NCBI RefSeq assembly: GCF_008386695.1
Contig: NZ_VUOC01000001.1
Coordinates: 532,347 to 596,346, forward strand
Reading direction: 5' to 3'
DNA from: Chitinophaga agrisoli
GTDB taxonomy: Bacteria; Bacteroidota; Bacteroidia; Chitinophagales; Chitinophagaceae
Length of the DNA stretch: 64,000 nucleotides
A program made the translations under genes and the position numbers. This document shows, piece by piece, positions 43,018 to 51,537 of the stretch; the first letter of the stretch is position 1; every line of letters begins with the position of its first letter. The notes below the pieces were generated by a model that had not been told where the DNA came from, did not search any database, and worked only from the letters and a program-made list of their open reading frames with translations.

Positions 43018-43776
43018 TTACGGTCTTACCCCGGCATATTCCACCAGTCCCTGAACATCTTCAGCCGTTATGCCGCCGTGGAAGTCCGGACATTCCATGC
43101 CGTCACATTCCTTTAACCATGCTTTACGGAGGCTGTCTTTTCCACGGGATGGTTTGTCCGTAAGGAACCGATAGATGTAATCTGCATTACGCTGCTCAAG
43201 GATCTCACGGAAAGGAGGTCCAGTTAGCTTTTTATGTACGTTATGGCAGCTGGCACAATTCATCTGGAAAACCAATTTACCGGCACGGGGGGATGCCGGC
43301 GTATGGAAATCAGAGAAACTAAGCGGTTTATCAGGTGCAGGATCACTGCCTTTGAAACTAACAGACTGGAATATCTCTAAAACAGTGGCCGTACCCTCAA
43401 TATCCTTTCCAGAGAGGCTAAATTCATTCCCACCTTGTACATTCACCAGCTTTATCAGCACAAAGCCATCTCCATCCTCTTTGGGGATCTCTACCAGGGC
43501 GGAAAAGCCATTGATCGTATCGCCGGCGTAACGCTGCTTTGTAGTATCTCCCAATGGGAAATGTGCGGCTGTAGCTCCCAGGACAAAATTGAGACTGTCC
43601 TTGCCATTCGTTAGCCCACCCATCAAAACATCACTGCCATAGCTGTTATACAGCCACCAGCCGGAAGGCGTTTTTAGTTTAAAAACACCGGCGTCAAGTG
43701 TTTGCCAGGGTGATGGCACATTGCTACAGGCAATGTAGAGGAAGATTAGTAAGGCGGTGATTAAGCACTGTTTCAT
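43018..43776 (-). CDS. Cytochrome c-type lipoprotein
   Basis: 252 aa. Lipoprotein signal LLIFLYIACSNVPSP. Residues about 30-150 are a unique beta-rich domain (SGWWLYNSYGSDVLMGGLTNGKDSLNFVLGATAAHFPLG). Near residue 175 a single haem c site appears: LVFQMNCASCHNVHKKLTGPPF with CxxCH; candidate axial Met residues lie in the C-terminal part. It probably carries electrons in the periplasm or on the outer membrane. No partner oxidase lies nearby. Confidence 0.82.
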   Translation of the reverse strand: MKQCLITALLIFLYIACSNVPSPWQTLDAGVFKLKTPSGWWLYNSYGSDVLMGGLTNGKDSLNFVLGATAAHFPLGDTTKQRYAGDTINGFSALVEIPKEDGDGFVLIKLVNVQGGNEFSLSGKDIEGTATVLEIFQSVSFKGSDPAPDKPLSFSDFHTPASPRAGKLVFQMNCASCHNVHKKLTGPPFREILEQRNADYIYRFLTDKPSRGKDSLRKAWLKECDGMECPDFHGGITAEDVQGLVEYAGVRP

Positions 43777-43898
43777 AGGTATTAATAGGTAAGCGAAAGT
43801 TGGTTATTCTTTCCCACTTCATATATACACGTTTGTGGGCTCACTATCGCAGGAGGAGATGGATAATGATGGGGATCAAATCTTCGTAGATTTCCGAT

Positions 43899-44612
43899 TT
43901 ACAAATAACTTCCGTAAATAATATTGCGGCTCTCAAATGAAATATTATTGCTGAAGTATTCCTTCGTGCCGCTGTCAAGGTTAATAAAAAGCAATTCTCC
44001 TGTTTTTTCGCTGCGCACCAAATTGTACGCTGTCCGGAAATAATCTGACAGCGCCCCGTTAGGTAGATTATAGGCTGAACTTTGTTTTTGGGGCTCAAAT
44101 CTCACCAACATCGTCTCGTTTGAAAACGCAAATAAGGTATCCAAAGTCATTTGATAACCAGTTTCGGGCGACATAGCGTTCATCCCCTTCTCCTCCAATA
44201 ACTGCCTGAATTTTTCTTCGTTGTCACCAAAATAAACTATCGTGATTTCACCCGCCCATGAAATTTCTCCTTCTTGGTACAGAACGCTGATAGTATATTC
44301 ACCTGCTGCGTGGCTCAGCAAGATGTTCGTAGCCCTAACGGTTTCTACAAGGGCGTGGCCAAACCGGTGGGTTACCTTTTTTTGGCCAGCGACGTGAAAT
44401 AAAAAATAAATGAGGCCGATAACCGGCCATGGAAGCAATGCAGACCAAAAAACGCTTAAATATGTATTAAGGGTGATCCCCAACACCACAAAAGCAATAA
44501 GAAGAAAGGAAAAAAGTAAACAACCAGACAAAGCCGAGTCGCTCTCATTTATTTTGGGGGAGCTTCCTTTTCTGAGAATTTTTATTTCTTCAGCGTTAAA
44601 CGGTCTTTTCAC
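43899..44612 (-). CDS. Membrane protein of unknown function
   Basis: 237 aa. Two hydrophobic segments near residues 28-50 and 55-75 (SGCLLFSFLLIAFVVLGITLN; LLPWPVIGLIYFLFHVAG), then a soluble domain (about 80-237). The base composition is more AT-rich than the flanking genes, as for the next plus-strand gene. No family recognised. Confidence 0.6.
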   Translation of the reverse strand: MKRPFNAEEIKILRKGSSPKINESDSALSGCLLFSFLLIAFVVLGITLNTYLSVFWSALLPWPVIGLIYFLFHVAGQKKVTHRFGHALVETVRATNILLSHAAGEYTISVLYQEGEISWAGEITIVYFGDNEEKFRQLLEEKGMNAMSPETGYQMTLDTLFAFSNETMLVRFEPQKQSSAYNLPNGALSDYFRTAYNLVRSEKTGELLFINLDSGTKEYFSNNISFESRNIIYGSYL

Positions 44613-44828
44613 AGGCGTGGTTTATCTTGCTAAGATACATTTTAAAAGATATGACATACCGTTATATTCCAGTTTGCGCTTATTGATTATAGTTCCAGCA
44701 ACCAGCTTTCACCCGCATCAAGAAAATAATTCGTATTTTCTGCCCAATAACAAACGCAGGGAAAGTAATTGTATAGTATGTGAAAATCCTCAAAAATCAG
44801 CGTGAAGCGCTCACCCTAAAACAAGAAA

Positions 44829-45374
44829 ATGGAAACATTAGTAATCAAAGAAAGGAAGAAAAAATATAAAACCGACCTAATTGTTATGACGATAATATTC
44901 GGTCCATTACTTTTTTGGTTCATAAAATATTCCGTTGAGCCGGGATTTGCTATCTTTTTGACCATTGTATTGCTGATCATCCCGTTATTTATATTTGCCG
45001 GATATATATGGGATGTTAAATCGAAAATAGAATTATCGAAAGACGGGGTAGTGCTTTCCTATGGCAGAAGCATTTTTGACATTGTACATTTTGAAGGCAA
45101 ATTCGCTATTCCCCCGGATACAAGACTTACGTGGGGTAATATCGCTGAATTTGATGTAGCATCCATCTCGCAACAAAGTTCAGGTGGTAGCGACGGGGCT
45201 GCCACTACTACGACTAATCACTATCTTTTTATATCGTTTTCCAACCAAGATGATTTCCCTGTATCCCAGCGTCTGGCCTCAATGAGGTTGAGACGTTTTG
45301 AAAAGACCCCGGGTGAAATTTTAGCCCTTTGTAAACAATATCAAACTGAATTTGGGAAGATAAAGAAAGGTTGA
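44829..45374 (+). CDS. Membrane protein of unknown function
   Basis: 181 aa. Two transmembrane segments (LIVMTIIFGPLLFWFIKYSV and FAIFLTIVLLIIPLFIFAGYIWDV, residues 18-64), then a soluble domain (IELSKDGVVLSYGRSIFDIVHFEGKFAIP, residues 68-180) that could resemble a PH-like fold. AT-rich. It may be related in type to the preceding divergent membrane protein, but no family is recognised. Confidence 0.6.
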   Translation: METLVIKERKKKYKTDLIVMTIIFGPLLFWFIKYSVEPGFAIFLTIVLLIIPLFIFAGYIWDVKSKIELSKDGVVLSYGRSIFDIVHFEGKFAIPPDTRLTWGNIAEFDVASISQQSSGGSDGAATTTTNHYLFISFSNQDDFPVSQRLASMRLRRFEKTPGEILALCKQYQTEFGKIKKG

Positions 45375-45503
45375 AATGCCCGGAATAATAGAATTGGCAG
45401 GAATAAGAAAGCGTTATCTGCGTTGTGGTGGCAAATGTCTGCAGTGCAAAAAAGTCCCGGTAAAACTGCCGCTTCACCAGGACTTCTATTTTATTCTGAC
45501 AGT

Positions 45504-46928
45504 CTAATCTTCGCTGGTACCATCGTCCGCCATACGCACAATACGCGGGGAGAACCTGGCCACTACATCTACCAGGTCCCGCTGCGCGGCCATTACCTGG
45601 TTAATATCCTTATAAGCCATGGGCGCTTCATCCAGGCCGGCGCCAATCAGCGTTACATTATTTGCTGCCAGTATGGCCAGGAAATCTTCCTTAGCAATAT
45701 TCTGTATGGCTTTTGTACGGCTCATCTGGCGGCCGGCGCCGTGAGAGGCGGAGTTCACCGCATCTTCATTGCCTTTACCCCGTACCAGGAAACCAGGCGC
45801 GGTCATACTACCCGGAATGATCCCCATCACGCCTTTACCTGCCGGCGTAGCGCCTTTACGGTGTACGATCACTTCCTGGCCCTGCCAGGTTTCTTTCCAG
45901 GCAAAATTATGATGGTTCTCCACCCTGGCCAGGATGGTACCGCCTATAGCCTGCGCCAGTTTGTTATGGATAGTCTCATGGCAGGCGGCTGCATAATCGC
46001 CCGCCAGGTTCATGGCCAGCCAGTATTCCTGTCCGGCGGCGGACTGCATATCCAGCCAGGCCAGGTTGGCCGCTTCTTTTGGCAAACGGCACAGCTGTTT
46101 TGCCAGGCGGGTATAATAACCCGCTATGGTAGCGCCTAAACCACGGGAACCGGAATGCGTTAACAGGGCTACGTATTTTCCTTTGTTGATATTCAGTGCC
46201 TCGTCCCGTTCAGAAAATTCGATCACGCCCCATTCTACAAAGTGGTTACCACCGCCAGAGCTACCCAGCTGTGACCAGGCTTTATCCTTTAGCTGTTTAA
46301 TAAACTGCGTGAGATTAAACTCATCCCGTGACAAGACCGCGTGATCCGCACGGTAACGGCCATGGAAGCCAGCGCCTGCGCCGAATTTAGTATGTTCTAT
46401 CAGTTCCTTCTTAAAGACATCTTCGTGCTGCAGCAGGTGTGTTTCCGGGATATCGAGGATAGTCAGCGCCATACGGCAACCAATATCCACGCCTACGCCA
46501 TAAGGAATAATGGCGTTATTGGCAGCCAATACCCCGCCGATAGGCAGGCCATAACCCTGGTGGGCATCCGGCATCAGCGCACCTGCAGTGGTCACCGGCA
46601 GGCGCATGGCTACGCTCATTTGCTTACGGGCGCCTTCATCAATATGGGCAGCGCCGTAAATGGCGTAATCCTTTGGCTCCTCTGATAAGGCAATGGTAGT
46701 ATCTACCGGGGCATTGGCATCCTCTATAATGGCGGTAGCCAGTGGTTCCAGCTTCTCGTCGTCCAGGAATTGCTCCGGTTGTTCCTTTACCTGTTTTAAC
46801 AGGGCCAGCGCAGCGTCGTGCTCCTGTGGCAGACCTGGCTGGTTTAACAGTTCCAGCGCCATACCCAGGGTACGCCCCTCTGTATAACCGATAGCAATTA
46901 AGTCCCGTCCGTTTATTTGTTTTTCCAT
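45504..46928 (-). CDS. rtcB: RtcB RNA ligase with N-terminal extension (RtcB 1)
   Basis: 474 aa. All RtcB active-site blocks are present: DAHQGYGLPIGGV at 121-133, VGVDIGC with metal-binding Cys151, GGGNHFVEWG, LTHSGSRGLG, VIVHRKGATPA and the guanylation site ASHGAGRQMSR. RtcB joins 2',3'-cyclic phosphate or 3'-phosphate ends to 5'-OH ends using GTP and Mn2+. E. coli RtcB is about 408 aa with this Cys near 78; here about 70 extra N-terminal residues precede the core, rich in acidic helices. Last gene of the minus-strand repair operon; it starts 11 bases after the nucleotidyltransferase with AGGAATACAATG as ribosome-binding context. Confidence 0.95.
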   Translation of the reverse strand: MEKQINGRDLIAIGYTEGRTLGMALELLNQPGLPQEHDAALALLKQVKEQPEQFLDDEKLEPLATAIIEDANAPVDTTIALSEEPKDYAIYGAAHIDEGARKQMSVAMRLPVTTAGALMPDAHQGYGLPIGGVLAANNAIIPYGVGVDIGCRMALTILDIPETHLLQHEDVFKKELIEHTKFGAGAGFHGRYRADHAVLSRDEFNLTQFIKQLKDKAWSQLGSSGGGNHFVEWGVIEFSERDEALNINKGKYVALLTHSGSRGLGATIAGYYTRLAKQLCRLPKEAANLAWLDMQSAAGQEYWLAMNLAGDYAAACHETIHNKLAQAIGGTILARVENHHNFAWKETWQGQEVIVHRKGATPAGKGVMGIIPGSMTAPGFLVRGKGNEDAVNSASHGAGRQMSRTKAIQNIAKEDFLAILAANNVTLIGAGLDEAPMAYKDINQVMAAQRDLVDVVARFSPRIVRMADDGTSED

Positions 46929-46939
46929 TGTATTCCTTT

Positions 46940-48001
46940 TTAGGAGTGATACAGGGTATCCCTCATGTGTACTAAAATAGCGGTTATTTTTTCTTTATCC
47001 GGCACATCCCGCAAAGTGCTGGCCGGGTAGGCGGTGGTGATCTCTTCCATTAGTACATTTGCCTTTTGCAACAGTTCCTCATAGGAGTAGTTACCTGCCT
47101 TTATGGACAACAGCTCCTCCCGGTTGGGCCGTTTTACCTGCAGCTTGTTTTCACGGGCTATCTCTACCGCCACCTGCAGCAGGCGGATGGTGTGCATCAT
47201 GTTCTTGGCGTCGTAGCCTTTGCCGTGGGCCATGTTCCCCTGGTAGCGGTGCTCATTGCGCAGTTCTACCCAATCCCAGTACTCCCGGTATTCTTTGCAG
47301 TAAGCGGAATAGCCTTCCTGGTTAAAGCTCATGTAAGCCTGTACCGTTTGTCCTTTAGGGATGGGGGAAAGGGATACATCGTCCGCCGCGGGGCCGCTCA
47401 CAATACCATTGTACCTGAACGTACCATCCGCATCATAAAACAGCGCGTACATACCTTTTGCATGTGGCACGCTGCTTAGCCCGCAGCGTTGCTGTATCCG
47501 GTCATGGGCAGCCAGCCAGCCCTGCAAGGGAACAGTGGTATGCCCCTGTAATACGTAGCAGAAATCCGGCACCGCTTTCCGTTCTTTAGGTATAGGGTTT
47601 ACGATCTTCTTTTTATAACCCCGTGCCTTTTGCACCTGGGTGATAGCATAACCGGCAAAAGTATCCTTACATAGTTTTGACAGGAACATATCTACCTGTA
47701 GCTGTTCCATGATGGGATGCCGGTACCGTATCTCGTCTTCCGGCGTAGCCAGCAACTCCAGGATATTGGGATTATTTTTGAGCAGCAGTTCCAGAAAACG
47801 GCCGAGCTCATAATATACCTCATCATTTGTTTCGTTAGTGAGCTGTGTTACGCCATCCAGGCCATAGAACTGTTCCTTGGGCAGGTAGTACACGCCTTTC
47901 AGGTCTGTATCGGATGTAGGGGTATCCAGCCCATAAGCTTTGCTACCGCTCACACATTCCAGCAGCAGCCAGCCGTTCTGTTTCATTTCTGCTATTGTCA
48001 T
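46940..48001 (-). CDS. RlaP/PF10127-type nucleotidyltransferase 1
   Basis: 353 aa. The minimal polymerase-beta signature is LLECVSGSKAYGLDTPTSDTDLKGVY: GS at 19-20, Asp31 and Asp33 as metal ligands. This is the PF10127 group (YcgL/RlaP), known to be linked with RNA-repair genes. Further patterns: KARGYKKKIVNPIPKERK and WVELRNEHRYQGNMAHGKGYDAKNMMHTIRLL. It presumably transfers nucleotides to RNA ends, perhaps restoring 3' ends before ligation (inference). Its start overlaps the preceding gene by 59 bases and uses the same AGGAATACAATG start context as RtcB 1, so the operon is tightly coupled. Confidence 0.88.
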   Translation of the reverse strand: MTIAEMKQNGWLLLECVSGSKAYGLDTPTSDTDLKGVYYLPKEQFYGLDGVTQLTNETNDEVYYELGRFLELLLKNNPNILELLATPEDEIRYRHPIMEQLQVDMFLSKLCKDTFAGYAITQVQKARGYKKKIVNPIPKERKAVPDFCYVLQGHTTVPLQGWLAAHDRIQQRCGLSSVPHAKGMYALFYDADGTFRYNGIVSGPAADDVSLSPIPKGQTVQAYMSFNQEGYSAYCKEYREYWDWVELRNEHRYQGNMAHGKGYDAKNMMHTIRLLQVAVEIARENKLQVKRPNREELLSIKAGNYSYEELLQKANVLMEEITTAYPASTLRDVPDKEKITAILVHMRDTLYHS

Positions 48002-48752
48002 TGTATTCCTGCAAGGTTTTTATGAAAAATGCATCCAGCCTTTCAGTTTCGAATTCATTCCTGGGCAAGCTGGCCGAAGCCGCTGATATACTGGCAAACT
48101 CCTGTGCTATAAATGATCTCAGATCAGCAGCCAACCGTATCATGTATCCCTCTGCCGCAGTGGCTTTGAAGTCTATAAGCTCCTGTACCTGTTGCCGTAG
48201 GCTGTACGGCAGCAGTACCATCAGGGGCGCCATTTCCATGGGGGCTATGCTGTTACGCTCCAGGCACCATTTTGCCGCCAGTAGCGGCCGCAGGACGTAG
48301 AACAGTTTCTTGATCCGTATCTCGTCACCCTGCATGGTGTCCATTGCGCCCTGGGCTATCCCCAGGTAATGATGCATATTGCTCCGCTGGCTAAAGAAAT
48401 GCGGGCACAGCGCCCACAGGTCTTCCCTGAATCCCGGCCGTTGGTCATATATTACCGGCGATTGCAGCCATTCAAACGGGGTGGTGTTTGACTTTCTCAT
48501 CAGTTGCAATACCTTACGCAAATCCCATCCATAGATATCCAGCTCGTCATTTATGGGAAAGCTCAGCTGATACTGACTTTCCTGTACTGCAAGATAGTGG
48601 TTCAGGGGGCGTATATAGATAAATCTAACGTCATAATCGCTGTCCGGGGAGGGAAAACCCCAGCCCCGGCTGCCGGATTCGCAGGCGTACAACAGCTGTA
48701 TGCGGTTGGCGGCGGCTATTTGTTTTAGCTTATTAAGTATTATAGTTTGCAT
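47943..48752 (-). CDS. RlaP/PF10127-type nucleotidyltransferase 2
   Basis: 269 aa. Signature LLYACESGSRGWGFPSPDSDYDVRFIYIRP: GS at 27-28, Asp39 and Asp41. The following YGWDLRKVLQLMRKSNTTPFEWLQSPVIY and IRIKKLFYVLRPLLAAKWC agree with PF10127. A shorter paralogue of the downstream nucleotidyltransferase; both keep the metal-binding aspartates, so they are likely separate activities rather than one active and one decayed copy. A terminator-like hairpin lies between it and the upstream zinc-finger/TerD-like gene. Confidence 0.88.
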   Translation of the reverse strand: MQTIILNKLKQIAAANRIQLLYACESGSRGWGFPSPDSDYDVRFIYIRPLNHYLAVQESQYQLSFPINDELDIYGWDLRKVLQLMRKSNTTPFEWLQSPVIYDQRPGFREDLWALCPHFFSQRSNMHHYLGIAQGAMDTMQGDEIRIKKLFYVLRPLLAAKWCLERNSIAPMEMAPLMVLLPYSLRQQVQELIDFKATAAEGYMIRLAADLRSFIAQEFASISAASASLPRNEFETERLDAFFIKTLQEYNDNSRNETERLAAAGMCER

Positions 48753-48769
48753 TGGATCTTTGTTTTAAA

Positions 48770-48802
48770 AATAATGCCGGCTTTTGCTGGGCCGGCATTA
48801 TT
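48770..48802 (-). terminator. Intra-operon terminator or attenuator
   Basis: Perfect 12-bp stem AATAATGCCGGC / GCCGGCATTATT, followed on the minus strand by TTTTAAAA, 18 bases before the start of nucleotidyltransferase 2. It would lower expression of the three distal genes relative to the upstream gene and tRNA-like RNA. Confidence 0.7.
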
Positions 48803-48824
48803 GTCATCACATAGTCGCTGCGCT

Positions 48825-51062
48825 TTAATCGCCCAGCAACAGTTTTGTCACGGCGGCCGCATTTTGTGCCCACTTAACGGTATAAGATTCTTCTGCGTCT
48901 GCTGTTTCCAGTTCCTGCAGGCCCTGTGCTTCCGCTTTTATGCGTAGCAGCTGACCAACGGACAATTTGCTATCCAGCTTCTTTAACATGGCGGTAATAT
49001 TCCGCATATCCAGCCGCTGTACTATCTGGCCTTCGAACGGCATTTCCAACCACACGATCTCTGCCTGCTGCACATCCAGCACGCCAAATACCAGGCCTTT
49101 ATCCAGGCTGTTGGTGATACGTACCTGGTACTGTACGCAGGACGGATCATATGCCACACCGCTATGCGCAGAGATCTTCATGGGGTATTTGCTGTTCATC
49201 CAACCCACTACCAGGTTAGGCGAAATACTACCATTGCTGTACGCATTACAGGTGAAGGTAACATAGCGGGCGCCGGCTTGTTGCAGATGGTACACGTCTA
49301 TCTCAATGTATTCTGCCGTACCTACCCTGTTCGGGATGTGCCTGATATCGCCACTATGCTTACAACCTGATATCACCAGGGAGCTGTAAGAACAACGCTC
49401 CTGCCTGTTATCGTAGGTGACCATACAGCTCAGGTCCATATCCAGGTGCTGCGCCATCATACCGGTACCCCACTGCATGAACAAACGTACGGTATTGCCT
49501 TCTACCGTAAAACGGGTACCCATTAGGGCCGCCGGCAGGTCCTGCACGGTATTGCTCCTATCGCCAATAGCCATCGGCATTTTAAACAGCTTCGGATCTA
49601 TATAGATAGTTTTGGCGGTGTTTTCTATGGCTTCAAAGCGTTTCTTCACTGCCAGTAAGCACAGGTCTGCCACGGCGTCTTTCATTTCCTGCAACTGCTC
49701 ATTGCTGTACAGCTTTAACAGGCGGTTAGCCGGTATATTTTTGTTTACGCCACCCAGGGGCTTTACCACGCGGTTATTGTCCGGTTCAAAACAATTCTCC
49801 GCATACATGCTCAATGTTACCAGCAGGCGGGCCGGCACTTTATCCACTATGCGTGAAAAAGCTTCGACAGTGCACTGGTTACCGAACCACAGCATATTTG
49901 CAAACAGGGAGCGTGCAAACAAGCCGGGACGGTCCTGCAGCAGGTTGAAAGTGCTATCCGCATCAAAGCGCAGGCGGTAATGCTGCACATGAGCGTCCCA
50001 TACATCGTACCGCTGATGGTAGAACATATCCAGCAGGGCATGCAGCTTCTCAAACCCTTTACGTTTGCTGTATTCCGGCAGGCGTAGTGCGCGGATGAAA
50101 CGTACCCACATACCCCGTTTAGCGTGCATGTTCTCACACATGGCCGCCACATCCGGCGCCATATTATTTAACCAATCCGCCACCATCAAACACTCTTTAC
50201 GGCCATATTTAAGCTTCAGATCATTTTTAGCATTAATCCGGGCCTTTGCGCTGTTATCCAGCGGGCGGTGTATATGGCTGTTATTTTTCTTTATACGTTT
50301 AACGATGGTCTTAGGCGCTATTATCTGCAGGAAACCGGTATGTTTAAACCACAGGTAACGCAGCACATCTGTAGGAGAAGCCAGTAACGGCTGCACCTTC
50401 TCTGGCTGGCCCGCATTGATGCAGGTATCTATCACCTCCATTAAGGTTTCTTTCATACCCACCTTTACTTCCGGCAAAGGCAGTACATTCAGCAATAAAC
50501 GCAGGCTATCCGTCTGCGTAGCATCCAGCGCGGTTTTAGAGGTTAACAGGTCATGGAGAAAGGCCGACGCATCCTGACGGGTCCATAATTCCAGGACCTT
50601 TTGCTGGCTGCCTTGTTTAATATGTTCAATGGGCGCATTTACGAAAGGCATACCACAAAAAGGGCAGCCATTATAACGGTACAGCGGAAAAGTGTTATCC
50701 GGGATGATATGACCACAGGGCAAACATGCACCCTGATCCTGGAAAATATTGGCATAATAGGTAGCAATATGATCTTCCAGGGACTCATAGGTAGGTACCT
50801 CCCAGTCCTTTACCAGGGGCGTCCAGTTCTTATGCATACCCAGCACTTGCTGCAGTGTATCCAGGATCACGGACTGGTATCCAGGTATTGTGCTTTTTAA
50901 GGCCTGCAGCAGCGGCTCAGACACTGTAAAACCTAGTTTGGACAGGTTGATCAGCAGCATACCAGTGGTACCGGTTAACCGTGCACCTTCCTGCAGTAAT
51001 GCAGTGTCCGGGATAAAGATGGCCTGTTGGCGAAGGCTGACGGTTAATAATTGATTCCTCAT
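48825..51062 (-). CDS. Zinc-finger (RING-like) protein with helical repeats and C-terminal TerD-like domain
   Basis: 745 aa. Near residues 113-136 a CxxCxH...CxxC cluster (ACLPCGHII ... NGCPFCGMPF) forms a RING/treble-clef-type zinc site. The middle (about 150-480) is helical repeat-like and basic in places (TIVKRIKKNNSHIHRP, KARINAKNDLKLKYGRK), which would suit RNA binding. The last 200 residues have a TerD-like look: HLDMDLSCMVTYDN, SGCKHSGDIRHIPNRVGTAEYIEIDVYHL and ARYVTFTCNAYSNGSI. I first considered a TROVE/Ro60 protein but do not see its signature. First protein gene of the minus-strand repair operon. It could be the RNA-binding or scaffold subunit; domain calls are tentative. Confidence 0.65.
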   Translation of the reverse strand: MRNQLLTVSLRQQAIFIPDTALLQEGARLTGTTGMLLINLSKLGFTVSEPLLQALKSTIPGYQSVILDTLQQVLGMHKNWTPLVKDWEVPTYESLEDHIATYYANIFQDQGACLPCGHIIPDNTFPLYRYNGCPFCGMPFVNAPIEHIKQGSQQKVLELWTRQDASAFLHDLLTSKTALDATQTDSLRLLLNVLPLPEVKVGMKETLMEVIDTCINAGQPEKVQPLLASPTDVLRYLWFKHTGFLQIIAPKTIVKRIKKNNSHIHRPLDNSAKARINAKNDLKLKYGRKECLMVADWLNNMAPDVAAMCENMHAKRGMWVRFIRALRLPEYSKRKGFEKLHALLDMFYHQRYDVWDAHVQHYRLRFDADSTFNLLQDRPGLFARSLFANMLWFGNQCTVEAFSRIVDKVPARLLVTLSMYAENCFEPDNNRVVKPLGGVNKNIPANRLLKLYSNEQLQEMKDAVADLCLLAVKKRFEAIENTAKTIYIDPKLFKMPMAIGDRSNTVQDLPAALMGTRFTVEGNTVRLFMQWGTGMMAQHLDMDLSCMVTYDNRQERCSYSSLVISGCKHSGDIRHIPNRVGTAEYIEIDVYHLQQAGARYVTFTCNAYSNGSISPNLVVGWMNSKYPMKISAHSGVAYDPSCVQYQVRITNSLDKGLVFGVLDVQQAEIVWLEMPFEGQIVQRLDMRNITAMLKKLDSKLSVGQLLRIKAEAQGLQELETADAEESYTVKWAQNAAAVTKLLLGD

Positions 51063-51153
51063 TTTCTTTACATTTTATAAACCAGATAATCTGGTGGCTC
51101 GTTTTTAATTTTAGGTGCATATGAAGTAAGCCACCATTGACCTAAATTTCTTG

Positions 51154-51279
51154 AGAAGCAGGCCGGAATCGAACCGGCGTCAGCGCCCTGGCACAATGAG
51201 CAGTAAGTTATAATTGACCGGGAGCGATAATTTCAGAACTCTTCATAAGGGCCCTATCCTACCACTAGACGACTGCCTC
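51154..51279 (-). ncRNA. tRNA-like RNA with 58-nt insertion in the anticodon loop
   Basis: Minus strand. Acceptor stem GAGGCAG/CTGCTTC (7 bp with one G-U; A-1 also pairs with U73), T8, D arm GTCT AGTGGTA GGAT with GG, and a perfect T arm GCCGG TTCGATT CCGGC. The anticodon stem is GCCCT (51248-51252) with AGGGC (51185-51189). Instead of a 7-nt loop the stem encloses 58 nt (51190-51247). No CCA is encoded (TCAA follows). The element is the first feature of the minus-strand transcript with the zinc-finger/TerD-like, nucleotidyltransferase and RtcB genes. It may be an intron-bearing tRNA, a decoy for anticodon nucleases, or a guide-like RNA for the system. Confidence 0.75.
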
Positions 51280-51364
51280 TACATTCAAAACTGTAATTGA
51301 AAAAGTGTGTCATTTAAAGGTGAGTTGAAGTAACTTTTTCTTGACCGCTTTGATGATACAAATA

Positions 51365-51395
51365 TGCACGTGCATGTGCGCAGTGCACCTGCGCA
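51365..51395. promoter_or_regulatory. Operator-like site 1 of the repair island
   Basis: Two TGCGCA hexamers (51377, 51390) exactly 13 bp apart, followed by GGAAA. They are preceded by TGCACGTGCA (51365-51374), itself a palindrome. It lies 86 bases upstream of the tRNA-like RNA on its transcribed side. Confidence 0.6.
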
Positions 51396-51477
51396 GGAAA
51401 GTAAATTTGTAAAATATTTTTTAGATGGTTGATTTATACGGTTTTATCATCTACTATTTTTTGCATCTACACTATAC

Positions 51478-51496
51478 TGCGCAGCTGTATTGCGCA
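51478..51496. promoter_or_regulatory. Operator-like site 2 of the repair island
   Basis: Again two TGCGCA hexamers 13 bp apart (51478, 51491) followed by GGAAA, sharing the half-sites and spacing of site 1 but with a different 7-base spacer. It sits 42 bases before the WYL gene start and just after TATTTTTTG, a -7-like element, so binding here would touch the WYL promoter. Confidence 0.6.
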
Positions 51497-51537
51497 GGAA
51501 AAAGCTTTCTATTACTTTTAAGCTCAAAAAAGGTGGT

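Noticed and set aside
48825-51062. TROVE/Ro60 protein, suggested by the nearby tRNA-like RNA and RtcB
   Set aside because: Helical repeats are present, but no TROVE signature or vWA metal site was seen; the CxxCxH...CxxC finger and TerD-like end point elsewhere.
51190-51247. Group I or group II intron in the anticodon loop
   Set aside because: 58 nt is far too short for a self-splicing intron, and no P or domain V-like core is visible.
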